Assembly (NCBI GenBank): GCA_015143295.1
Contig: CM026567.1
Coordinates: 10,310,416 to 10,374,415 of the forward strand
Source of the DNA: Tetracentron sinense
Taxonomy: Eukaryota; Streptophyta; Magnoliopsida; Trochodendrales; Trochodendraceae
DNA length: 64,000 bases
Reading direction: 5' to 3'
This document shows, in pieces, positions 1 through 10,302 of this stretch. How positions within the stretch are numbered: the stretch's first letter is position 1; each line of letters starts with the position of its first letter. Made by a program: the position numbers and the translations under genes. The notes under the pieces were generated by a model. It ran no database searches and was not told the origin of the DNA. It was given only the letters and a program-made list of their open reading frames with translations.

Positions 1-142
1 CTTAGCGCCTTCCGAGCTGCGTCCTTAGTGCCTCTCCAGAGTTCGTCCTTAGTGCCTTCCGAGCTCCGTCCTTAGCGCCTTCCGAGCTGTGTCCTTAGTG
101 CCTTCCGAGCTACGTCCTTAGCGCCTTTCAAGCTGCGATTGC
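1..142. repeat. 23-24 bp tandem repeat in LTR U3
   Basis: About six units of the form CTTAGCGCCTTCCGAGCTGC plus GTC, each differing by a few bases. It lies in the U3 position which in the other LTR families of this window holds GATCGATC-type palindromes or a 24-bp repeat. Confidence 0.85.
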
Positions 143-351
143 CTGCAGGTCCAGACTGTTTTGGCCATATCTTTTGACTCGTTCGTCCGATTTTGACGAT
201 TCAACTTGCGTTGGGTTCGTACTTCGAAAAGGAACATTTTTGACATTTCAGAATTTCCAATTTCTTCCTTATTTATTAATTATACCTCTTTAAAGGCAAA
301 ATGGTAACGAAAGTGTCATGCATTAAATGTGAAAAGGTCCGGGGCTCTACA
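1..351 (-). mobile_element. Ty3/gypsy LTR, 5' tip only (cut by window edge)
   Basis: Read on the minus strand it begins TGTAGAGCCCCGGACC, like the left LTR of element B (32226-34616). It then carries the block found in the other gypsy LTRs here, with GTTGAATCGTCAAAATCGG near 190-210. It ends exactly at 351, where copia sequence of element D starts, so it is an LTR inserted into D's left LTR. The other LTR end and its target duplication lie outside the window, so solo LTR versus full element cannot be decided. Confidence 0.8.
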
Positions 352-1886
352 CTAACCTTATCCATTAGTGTCCAACTAATCTTATCCTTATCCTAATCCA
401 ATTAGGATTCTTTGATTAGCAAGAAACTAATAGACTCCTTGTCCAACAAGAAATCTTTAATTAGTAACTAACTCTAACTAACTAACTAACGAACCTTATC
501 CAATAAGGATATTAGCTATTAGATACTAATTAAATAATAATAACAATTATTATTATTAATACCTCCATGAAGTGGGCGTCCCACCCTAGGTGGGCCCCAC
601 CCCACACGCCCAAAGGGTTTTCAAAACCCTCTTGGTCACTTGAATTATTCTTTTATAATAATTTCCAATGGGTCCTACCAATTTGGTTTTTCACATCCAA
701 TGTGATTCCACCTTTTAGAGCTTCACTATACCATATAGTGATTACTTAGAGAAATTAATTAATAATTAAATTAGATACTTTAAGAAGGTCCTTGTGTGTG
801 GGATCTAAAGGGATCTCCTATTTCCGGTTGTGGGACCAAGTACTCAACCTTTTTGGTTAAAGCATTGTTGCTAGGAAACACCTTTCTTACACTCCATTAG
901 GATTATAGAATTTTATCTATATCCCTGGACTTCCACCAATCACAATTAATGTCCATTAACACAATGTGATTAACGTCCAGAAATTAGAGAATTGCTTGTA
1001 AGTACCGTCTCATAATATATTTACAAATAAATCCTTCCACATTCCGATATCACTTGTAAGCTTCTGGGATTGGAACAATTCCACTGTCTTAGTCCCTAGC
1101 TTATGAATAGAACACTTTCTCATGATTACTTTTTCATTTAACTAAACCTCCAAAACACTTTTGAAGAAACATAAGAAAAGAACTGACATATATATTTATA
1201 TATACTTTTAAAAATATCAACTTTGATAAAAACTATTTTACTGAAAAGCACCAGCACTGGATTTAACAGTTCAGTTCAACAAGTATCACCTTGATATCAT
1301 TATCTCCAATTAATTAGTTGTGGATTCCTTATTGAGTGTTTACACACTTCTCCAAACATTGTGTACATGACCCAACGTACTCGGAGTTAGTCCTGTGTAT
1401 TGGACATTGCCAATTAGCACATCAAAGCCATATAGACAAATGTCTGAGAAGATGTTAACCTCTTAGGTCTAAGGACAATTTGTCAAATGGATAACCCTAA
1501 TACAATCTGACAGTGTATTCCATAGGGTATCCACTAGTGACCCCATTCAGTATTATGTACTTGCTACATATACTCACATGTTAGTCAAGAGTCACCACTC
1601 TTTGTGAATGAGATTCATCACACTATCTCATAGAACTACACATGTGCAAGCCATGATGAAGTACGGCGCCCAACCAGTACTCTAGAGGCTTCGAACAATA
1701 TTAGGTTTACAAGGAACCGGAAAATCATATCTCCTCGCAACCTTTGCATGATTTTCCTACAATGTTATCTTTGGAACTTTATATCTTCTTCATATGAGAC
1801 AGTAATTAATATAAATACCCTTTATAGTTGGTTGTGTGAACATAGAAAAGTCTCTTATTGGCTTTCGAGGGCATATATGTCCAACA
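352..1886 (-). mobile_element. Element D: Ty1/copia 3' LTR (truncated by LTR 1-351)
   Basis: The plus-strand right edge reads TGTCCAACA, so on the minus strand the LTR starts TGTTGGACATATATGCCCTC, a usual copia LTR start. The next bases are a purine tract (minus strand). Positions 352-740 match 7928-8316, and 741-857 match 20741-20850, which identifies the pair of LTRs. The first ~626 bp of this LTR (the part matching 7302-7927) is displaced beyond the left window edge by the inserted gypsy LTR. Confidence 0.8.
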
Positions 1887-1900
1887 ATCTCCCACTTGCA
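1887..1900 (-). other. Polypurine tract of copia element D
   Basis: On the minus strand this reads CAAGTGGGAGAT immediately before the LTR start TGTTGG, the usual plus-strand primer arrangement of copia elements. Confidence 0.75.
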
Positions 1901-4900
1901 CTCTAAGCCAATTAGATGTAATGCCCATCTTCTCAGTGATGTTTCTCAAACACTAGCTAAAGTATAACTTAATATACATGGGTCTGTCATGTCTGCTTTA
2001 CCACAACTATTGTAGTAATGTAATAACACTTGCAACTCTTGCAAATTTATTATTAATAACCATAGTCCTAAAAGACTAAACAAAAAATGATACTGTCTAA
2101 CAATCATTTTTAGAAGTTAACATGCTTGTGTTTTACCATTATGCAATGATTTGGACTAATCTGACCAATATCTTATCACATCAACATGTGATGAATATCC
2201 GGTCTAGTACAAGTATACTTTCTCATGATATCACATATCTAAGAGAAACAGATTCCATTCCATAAAGGTAGAAACTCTTTTCTTGGAATCTTACTTGCAT
2301 AAAAACATGATTGTTATTGGGAGAATAACAATATCATTTTTATTTTGTCTCTAAACCATTTAGGACTAAGAAAACATGATGCCAAAGTTTTTATCCTTCA
2401 TTGCAAAATTACTAGATCAAATCTAAGAGAAGAATAATATTCATACTTCATTCACAATGAAAAGAATATTATCTTTGGATAGAGCCAGGAAAGTAATTAT
2501 GCTCCCACTAACCAATTTACACACAAATGATACTTTCATTCTTAGATGAAAATCAAACAGTTTGATTATTTCATCAGAATGAAAGTTAGTCCAACTACAG
2601 ATTCTGGGACCTATGGGTTCTAGTGTACTATTTAGGTATAGTGAAAGTAGAGAGTTGATCTCTATCAATTCTCATAGTTATTGGTCTATTGGGCTTCCGC
2701 TTCTAGAACAATTCTAGATTCAGTTTCTCCTCTAGGAAACTTACATTCCTATTTACAAATATCTTTTGTTATCCAAGAATAGAGACTAAGTATCTCTAAT
2801 GCGAGTCCCAAGCTCATCTTCCATCAAATGATATCCAATATAATTCGATTTAACAACACCATCATGCTATGGTTTGTTGTGGGAATTATCTGAGACAAGA
2901 TGTAATGTGAGTAAATTATGAAATTTCTATTAAGAGGTACTCTTCTCAATCATGGAAGACTTACCTAGCTGTTTCTTTATTTCAATGCGGAATTCCTTGA
3001 ACTTTTCAAAGAAGGTAAAATAAAGTTAGCTACCTCTTAATGGAAGATTCATATAATTACGATCATCCAACTTTTGTCTCATTCCCAAGTAGAAGTTTTA
3101 TCTACTCGGATTTCTCCTTCTCCTTAACAAACATGCAACTATTGCACTTATGTAAGATCATACCAAGCATTAGGAGCTAGAGGCTCCAACAATTAAGTTG
3201 GCCTTGATGAGTATATAAGCTGGACAATCCTTTCAAAGGTTTGTCCTGTATCCAATGACCAATTGCTTCACCATGAAGCACGATCCTTATATTTTCCTTT
3301 CTTCTCTGAAGAGCCCTTGTCCATACTACCAGAATACCTTTCCAATGGAAAATCTTGGATTTCTTTCCTTTGCATAAATGCTCGGGATTTAGAAAACCCA
3401 ACTCTTTTGAACATCTTTGCAAGTAGCATTGAACTCTTCAAAGGTTCTTAGCCATCTGCAACATGTAGGAATTCAGACAATCTGATTTCCTATTTGTTCA
3501 ACATAACCATATTAAAGGACTCCGGGAGTTTGTCAAGAATCATATCCTCTAATCCCATAAATCTATCTCAATTTATCTCAGCACCAAGAATTGGGATTTA
3601 TGATTCCAATGATCTCTATCATATTCTTTGTGACTGGGTTTCCCTAGTCAACTTGGTGTCCACTTGTCCTTTTATATAGTAAGTTGCCTAGCAACCCTTT
3701 TGAATTTAGTAAACATCTCAAATGAGATTTAACATTAGTAGTGAGAACTTGGGCAATTCTTTAGATAGTATGCACAAACTTGAGATTCCTTTTCCATTCC
3801 AAACACTTTGAATTGGTCAAGAGATTCTCATTAAAGTCTTGGTAAGGTGGTTATAGACATGACAATAAAACATACATTATAATATTTCACAAATAATAAT
3901 ATCATTAGATCAGGGCTTTCGATCTTTGATGATATTGCTCATCATTTAGTCAAATTTCATAAACCCCTCAATCTATAAAATTAGGAAATATGTTACTTTA
4001 TATTTCTGATGAGCATTGGGTGCCTTATAATACACATGCAATTTTCCATTTTAGGATAGTACCACACATGCACTACAAGGTGGATAGTAACTATCCATCA
4101 CTGAGCATCTAATGCATAACTCCTTATGTAAATCAGTGATTCCCAATTTTCTTACGACCTCCAAGGACAACATGACTGTCACTGTTTCAGTCGCCATGTT
4201 CCTTGGTTAAGTGAAACCCATCATTCTGGTTTGTCATATGATCAAGTAGGGTTGTGCCCCCATTTTAGTTGACACTCCCTATCAGGCCATATACAAACCT
4301 ATCTACTATAGAAATAAGGCTCTAGGAGTTTAATTCAAACTGAATTATGTCAATACCTTTTGGCAAGACAAGACTCAGGCTAATTAATTCCTAGTCTTAT
4401 TAATAATGGAAGGCCATAGGACAATAATATCCCGTAGGATAGATTAGCCCATTTAATTCACTTAATATTTTTCTTGAGGGAAAACTGAATATTATGAACA
4501 AATTATACATCTAATGGATATATCAAAAGCATTCACAATATTTATCATTGCTTCACATGCATAAAACAATATACAAAATCATCATATGATAACAAATCAA
4601 ATTTTGTTTAATTAGATCAGACTAATTCCAATGAACTCCCACTAGCCCCAAAAATCTTAATGGATCTAATCTAAGGGTACAAAGGTCATTTTTAACATCA
4701 GTGGGCTTTAAATGGTTCATTCATCCATATGATAGACCATTGGTCATACCAAGCACCATGAGCCCAAAATAACAATTATAAAGTGTCCATGTGCATCACT
4801 AAAGCCCATAAGTCAAAATGGACTATATTACCCTTTAATTCTCTACGAATTATTTTTTTAGCACATTAGGGTTCACCAACCCTAAGTCTAAAAGAAATTA

Positions 4901-7288
4901 TGGAAGTCTTTAAACAACTCTCTAAGACCTCTACTAGGGTCTATAAGTGTCAATCAAGCACTTCCCAAAATCGTGAATATTGTTAGCTTACATCTATGTC
5001 AATTAAGGCACAATTATCTCATAATCATGTAAGTAACATATTCCACATAAAACTTTCAACATGGACTACATGCATCACATCCAAAAGGGCTATAATAATA
5101 TGTTTTATTTAAACACAAACTTTTTATGTTTCAACAAAACACATATTATGGGGTTTGATCCAATTATCTAAAATTTGCACAAAAACGATAATCACATTAT
5201 TACAAGGGTTATGGACTTGTCTAAGCAACTAAAAGCTATAACAAATCATCACATGAAATACATAACATAGCCGCATAATGGGTCCACATGATCATGCTAT
5301 CCTAGAAATCCTACAACTACTCTTGTAGAACGCCTTCCAAGATTTATTCTTCATGCGATCACCATCATCTTCTATCATCATTATGATTTCTCCATAGAAA
5401 AAAACCAGCAACTCGTAATACTAAGATTACATCATATTCAAAATAAGAAACCTTGAGAAACCACCCAAAATAGGGTACTCAAGGGGAGTACAACCCATAA
5501 GAAGAAAGAGAAGAGAATAGAGAGAGAAGAAAGCATGATCATGGAACCCATCCATAATTCAACAAGAATATATATTAACAATTCATCAACTATGAATAAT
5601 AATATGACTTGACAAATTATTTAGAAAGTCCATAACCTCAACAAGGGTTTTGCTAACCTTAGGGAAACTTTTTCTCATATGGTTAAGGCCTCTATTAACA
5701 TTTAATAGAAAAACCCTGGAGCAAAGAAAGCAAGCATGTCAACAATAAATTCTTAGGGCTTTTAGATCATCATTAAAAGAAAATAATTTTCCTTTAATGC
5801 TGGGAAAATCATTAAGAGAAACAATTTCTCTAAAATTAATCTAACCCTAAAATTCATCCTCACATTCCTCAATTGATAGACAAATAGAAAACACCATATT
5901 AAATTCGGCTAGGCTAGGGATCTAATCACTTCCATATTATTTTGATCTAATAACTATTAAAAGACCAAAATAAAAATCAACAAATTGCTAATTTTTAATA
6001 TCACTTTATATTGATTTCAAAATAAATTCAAAATCAATAATAGGTATAATCAAAATTTTCCATAAAGGCCAACTGTTTTAGGGATTATTTGATTTAACAA
6101 TTAAATAAAATAATACCCCAAACAATAGTATTAAATGTCCATAAAATAATTTATCTCTCTCAATTAAAATTCACTTGAGATAAAACCCTATATCTCAACC
6201 AATGGCATTTATGTAATTCTTGATTAACTATTAATCAAATAAAAAACTTATAAATACTATGTAGACAGTCATTCTGAGCACATGTAATTGATCCAAATCA
6301 ACTACAATAATTATGGTATTATTCCCATAAACTTTTTAGGGAACCATAAAAGATATCATAATTAATATTTAATTAAATGATAGCTGTTTGACTCGAAGCA
6401 GATAATTAAACAATTTAATTAAATCTCAGCCCGTGCTCTCGAATCAAATAACTAAACTATTTAATTAATTGATAGCCCATTAAACGATTTAATAGCATCT
6501 CATGCTCCCAAATCAAATAATAGAATTTAGGAAAAATTTGAAAGCCTCCTGAAAAATTAATTTATAAAACTCTTTTTTCCCGCTTTAGATTTTCGACTCA
6601 AGTTTTGACCCTCAAAACGATTGATTCTAGAAAAACTTTCTTCATGCAAGTTGTAGATCTTTTCGACGGCTTCGAAACGATGTGCTGAGGGACCTAAATC
6701 AAAATTACGATCACAAAGTTATGGCCGAAATACCAAAACTGTATCGATTCTTCTAATCAAATACAAATCCGAAAATCCATGAATCAATTTTAATCAAAAT
6801 AAGCTTTAATCTCCAAGAACGATTAAGCAAGGGTGTCTAACACCATGGGATTTATTAATTAATATTTAATAAATAAAATCTCATCTATATATGCTAGCCA
6901 AAATATCAATGGGTATCTAAGTGGTCTAAATCAAAGGGAAAACTTGCCTGGGGCTCTCAAGAATAAATTAAACAATTTAATTTAATATAAAAAGGATCTC
7001 TAAATCCTTAAGGGCCATAACCAAATTTATATCTCTATATTCCTATCCCTATTAGAATTAAGAAAGGTTTTGAAATCATCCAAAACTGAAATTAGTAGCA
7101 CACTAATTTCTAAGGGCTTGATCTCTCCCTCAATAACTAGAGGGATCCCTTATCCCTAATAAATGATTATCCAATAATCAAGAATCTAGAAGATTGATTC
7201 ATTAGGGTAACCAAAATTCATAGGGGAGGCATTCTTGATATAATTAAAATTTGATTATACTTTAAAATCAAAGAGAAGCATAGCCAAG
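1887..7288 (-). pseudogene. Decayed internal region of copia element D
   Basis: This 5.4 kb is bounded by a polypurine tract on the left and a primer site on the right, in minus orientation. No open frame reaches 100 codons. Near 2955-3015 the minus strand reads FFEKFKEFRIEIKKQLGK, which resembles the stretch ahead of the catalytic acidic residue in copia integrases; frames either side are full of stops and shifts. The right half (about 4000-7288) is very AT-rich with no protein similarity I can recognise. I read it as a dead copia internal domain; a non-autonomous (LARD-like) element is the alternative. Confidence 0.55.
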
Positions 7289-7300
7289 GCTCTGATACCA
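7289..7300 (-). other. Primer binding site of element D (initiator tRNA-Met type)
   Basis: The minus strand reads TGGTATCAGAGC, complementary to the 3' end of plant initiator tRNA-Met. It lies one base from the D LTR that begins at 7302. Confidence 0.9.
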
Positions 7301-7301
7301 C

Positions 7302-8316
7302 TGAAAGTATGCCTCTTTTTAATTTTGGAAACACAGTTCTTGGGGGGCATACATTGAATCCCAAGATATGACTAAGATTCTAAGTGATTTTGTTCAATGA
7401 AAGTTAGAATAACATTCACCTTTGCGACTTTGAAATTGTTAAGTCAAATCCACATAAGAATAGTACTCGCAAAACTTCACAAGTGTCAAGTCTCCTATCG
7501 ATTCACACGAACCTTCTTTTTCCTTTAAAGCTTTCTCTAATGGAAGTTAATGGCCCTTCCAAATTTCCAGCTCTAGGAATCTTGTATAAAAGATCCAATC
7601 TTTATTATCAAGAACTTTTCTTGATTAACAAGATCCTTAATCTTCTTCTTCTTGATTATTCAAAACTTAGAACACATAAGAGAAGAAAGGGGAGAGAGGT
7701 GACCCTACAACTCTAATAAAGAGAGAGAGGGGCGTGAGGTACTTGAGGAAAGGGAGAGAGAGATCCAAAAAATTCTGGAAAATTAAATTGCACACAAGCC
7801 TTGGACGTCCACCCTTTATTGGTTGCTTGCAACCAAAGTTTCCTAATCCTTATCCAATAAGGATTCCTCAATTAGTTTCTAATTCTTGATCTCTCCTAAT
7901 CCAATTAGGATTAATCATTAATAGAAACTAACCTTATCCATTAGTGTCCAACTAATCTTATCCTTATCCTAATCTAATTAGGATTCCTTGATTAGCAAGA
8001 AACTAATAGACTCCTTGTCCAACAAGGAATCTTTAATTAGTAACTAACTCTAACTAACTAATCTTATCCAATAAGGATATTAGCTATTAGATACTAATTA
8101 AATAATAATAACAATTATTATTATTAATACCTCCATGAAGTGGGCGTCCCACCCTAGGTGGGCCCCACCCCACACGCCCAAAGGGTTTCCAAAACCCTCT
8201 TGGTCACTTGAATTATTCTTTTATAATAATTCCCAATGGGTCCTACCCATTTTGTTTTTCACATCCAATGTGATTCCACCTCTTCGAGCTTCACTATAAA
8301 ATATAGTGATTACTTA
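7302..8316 (-). mobile_element. Element D: Ty1/copia 5' LTR, first part
   Basis: It begins TGAAAGTATGCC on the plus strand next to the primer site. Positions 7928-8316 match 352-740 of the left LTR. It is interrupted at 8316 by gypsy element A and resumes at 20741. The leader part (about 7690-7770) is rich in GAGA, as is common in LTR leaders. Confidence 0.8.
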
Positions 8317-8519
8317 TGTAGCACCCCGGATTTTTCTATACTTAATGAATACCGTTTTCGTAGCTAATTGGCCGTTTTTGTAGTCTAATTAATAAATAAG
8401 GGAGAAATCAGAAATTCCGAAATATCAAAAATGTTCGTTTTCGAAAGACGGATCCAACGCAAGTTGAATCATCAAAATCCGACGAGCGAGTCAAAAGATA
8501 TGGTCAAAACAGTCCAGAC

Positions 8520-8725
8520 ATACAGAGAACCGATCGCTCGGTCCAGTCAGCGATCGATCGGTCCATAACCGATCGATCGATAGCTATCGCACGGTCAAAA
8601 ATTTTGTATGGGGAAATTTTCCAGAGAGCATGTTTTTGACCGGTCGCTCGGTCAAGAACACCGATCGCTCGGTAGGCAACCGATCGATCGGTCATAACCA
8701 CTGATCGCTCGGTCCTCGCGTTTTT
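8520..8725. promoter_or_regulatory. U3 palindrome cassette of element A 5' LTR
   Basis: About eight copies of ACCGATCGATCGGT or ACCGATCGCTCGGT forms, spaced by 10-60 bp, upstream of the likely transcription start near 8810. Such close repeats in U3 are often transcription-factor sites; that role is inference. The 3' LTR copy is at about 18623-18810. Confidence 0.6.
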
Positions 8726-9616
8726 GCAAAAATTTCAGTAAGGGCTTTTTCGTCTTTTGGGGGTTAAACCCTTTCTCCTTAAGGCTTGCCTGAGCCTTAG
8801 GGCATCATTCACTATACTTAGAGAGATTTGGGAGATAAGAGAGAAGAGAAAAGGGTTTCCTAAACCTAGGTTTCTTTTGGAGAAGAAATCAAAGGGGTGA
8901 AGACCCTAGATCGTCCCCAAGCACGTTTTCTTCAAGATTCCAACTCAAGCTCGGGTGGGGTGCATTCTCAAAGCTAGGGCAGCCCTCACTCTCGTTTTTG
9001 AAAGAGATTTCTTTTCCAACTCAAGCTTCTTTCAAGCAAAGGCTTCATCTTTCAAGTTAGAGCTTCAATCAAGGTCCCTACCAAGGATCAAGCCTTGATT
9101 CAAGGTTAGTACACTCTACTAACTTTCTTTAGCAATAATCTAGTTTTTCCCCTTTGACATTATGATGTTGGTCTTGTATCTTCCCTTACTTGAAATGTGC
9201 TATACTTCCTAAACCTAAACAAGATAAATGTGAATGTGGGGTTGTATGTATGAATGGTGGATGTAGAGGCGATTGGATGCCGTTGGACGTGGTGAAATGT
9301 GGGTATGGAAAATGGTGGAAGGGGAAATAAAACTACTAAAATGTTGCACACCGAATGTTTGATAATATGCCTAAACCAATAATAAATGAAATCGATAAAG
9401 GAAATTGATGTAAGCTTTATGTAATTATTCTTGTAAATGATGACTTGACCAAATGCCATGTTGATCACCTAAATGCTTACATGTTATACTATGAATTGAA
9501 ATATGATGCGATATCCCTCTTGTTACACGTGTCCCCATGATTGTCACTATTGGCACGCACACGAGTACACATGCATGCATGAAACCGGGTTTTCCAAGAT
9601 TGAAATTGTATATGAT

Positions 9617-9895
9617 GAATCAAGAACATGACAAGGAGGTTGGTAGCCCAAGGAAGGGTGCTAGCCTCTGGCTCACAAGTGAAATGAATCAAGAACATGA
9701 CAAGGAGGTTGGTAGCCCAAGGAAGGGTGCTAGCCTCTGGCTCACAAGAGAAATGGAACAAGAACATGACAAGGAGGTTGGTAGCCCAAGAAAGGGTGCT
9801 AGCCTCTGGCTCACAAGAGAAATGGAACAAGAACATGACAAGGAGGTTGGTAGCCTAAGGAAGGGTGCTAGCCTCTGGCTCACAAGTATACAAGT
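9617..9895 (+). repeat. 69-bp tandem repeat, four units, each able to fold as a hairpin
   Basis: Units begin near AATCAAGAACATGACAAGG and end GGCTCACAAG. Within each, GAGGTTGGTAGCCC can pair with GGGTGCTAGCCTC (one bulge, a few G-T pairs). Period 69 bp keeps frames open on both strands, so the long ORFs here are repeat artefacts. The 3' LTR copy (about 19771-20040) also has four units. Confidence 0.85.
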
Positions 9896-10132
9896 CAAGA
9901 ACAAATCAAGACATGAAATACAAGACAAGACACGACACACATACATGATTTGACCGAGACACGAAAAAGGTTTCTGAGACATGAGTTTTACCGAGGTTTT
10001 TGCATTCATACACGCATGTCAAGATATGGCTATGTATCTTATGCTTTCACTATTGCTTTAAATTGATATCTTGTATTGCTCACTGTTGTTATGCTTTCGC
10101 TATTGTTATGGTTAGCTAGTAGTTTGTACTCG

Positions 10133-10151
10133 CTGAGTATTCCATGCTCAG
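10133..10151 (+). other. Conserved LTR hairpin CTGAGTAT-tcc-ATGCTCAG
   Basis: Eight-pair stem with one G-T pair and a 3-nt loop, ten bases before the small ORF. Equivalent hairpins: 14910-14928, 20287-20305, 32658-32676, 38852-38870, 42432-42452, 49847-49865, 57383-57401, 60774-60794 and 62314-62333. Confidence 0.75.
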
Positions 10152-10161
10152 CCGTACTTTT

Positions 10162-10302
10162 ATGTCGGCAGGTACTGTGGATGTCCTCGACCCCAAGCCT
10201 TGGGTCGAGGAGGAGTATGTAGAGGAGAGGGAGCCACCTATCCCATGGCAGTCTCTGGAGGATGGGGACTTGGATGTGTGGCCATACCTCGACCACTGTT
10301 GA
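10162..10302 (+). CDS. LTR small ORF, 46 aa acidic peptide (element A, 5' LTR)
   Basis: ATG TCG GCA GGT starts a 46-codon frame ending TGA. The peptide begins MSAG, has a core PWVEEEYVEE at residues 13-22 and ends DLDVWPYLDHC. The same frame is found in element C (46 aa, same length), element B and the solo LTR (38 aa, same MSAG and core), and in broken form in V and W. Between A and B the core codons differ at four places, all synonymous. No known family is recognised. It lies in the second half of the LTR. The GGT codon overlaps a possible splice donor CAG|GT. A protein product is inference. Confidence 0.5.
   Translation: MSAGTVDVLDPKPWVEEEYVEEREPPIPWQSLEDGDLDVWPYLDHC

Noticed and set aside
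9537-9953. 138-codon open frame through the 69-bp repeats of the A LTR (also at 19691-20107)
   Set aside because: Period 69 is a multiple of three, so frames stay open on both strands. The residues simply repeat the unit; the C LTR array does not keep the frame.
10039-10296. 85-codon frame antisense to the LTR small ORF
   Set aside because: It is not kept in B or the solo LTR, whereas the plus-sense small ORF is.
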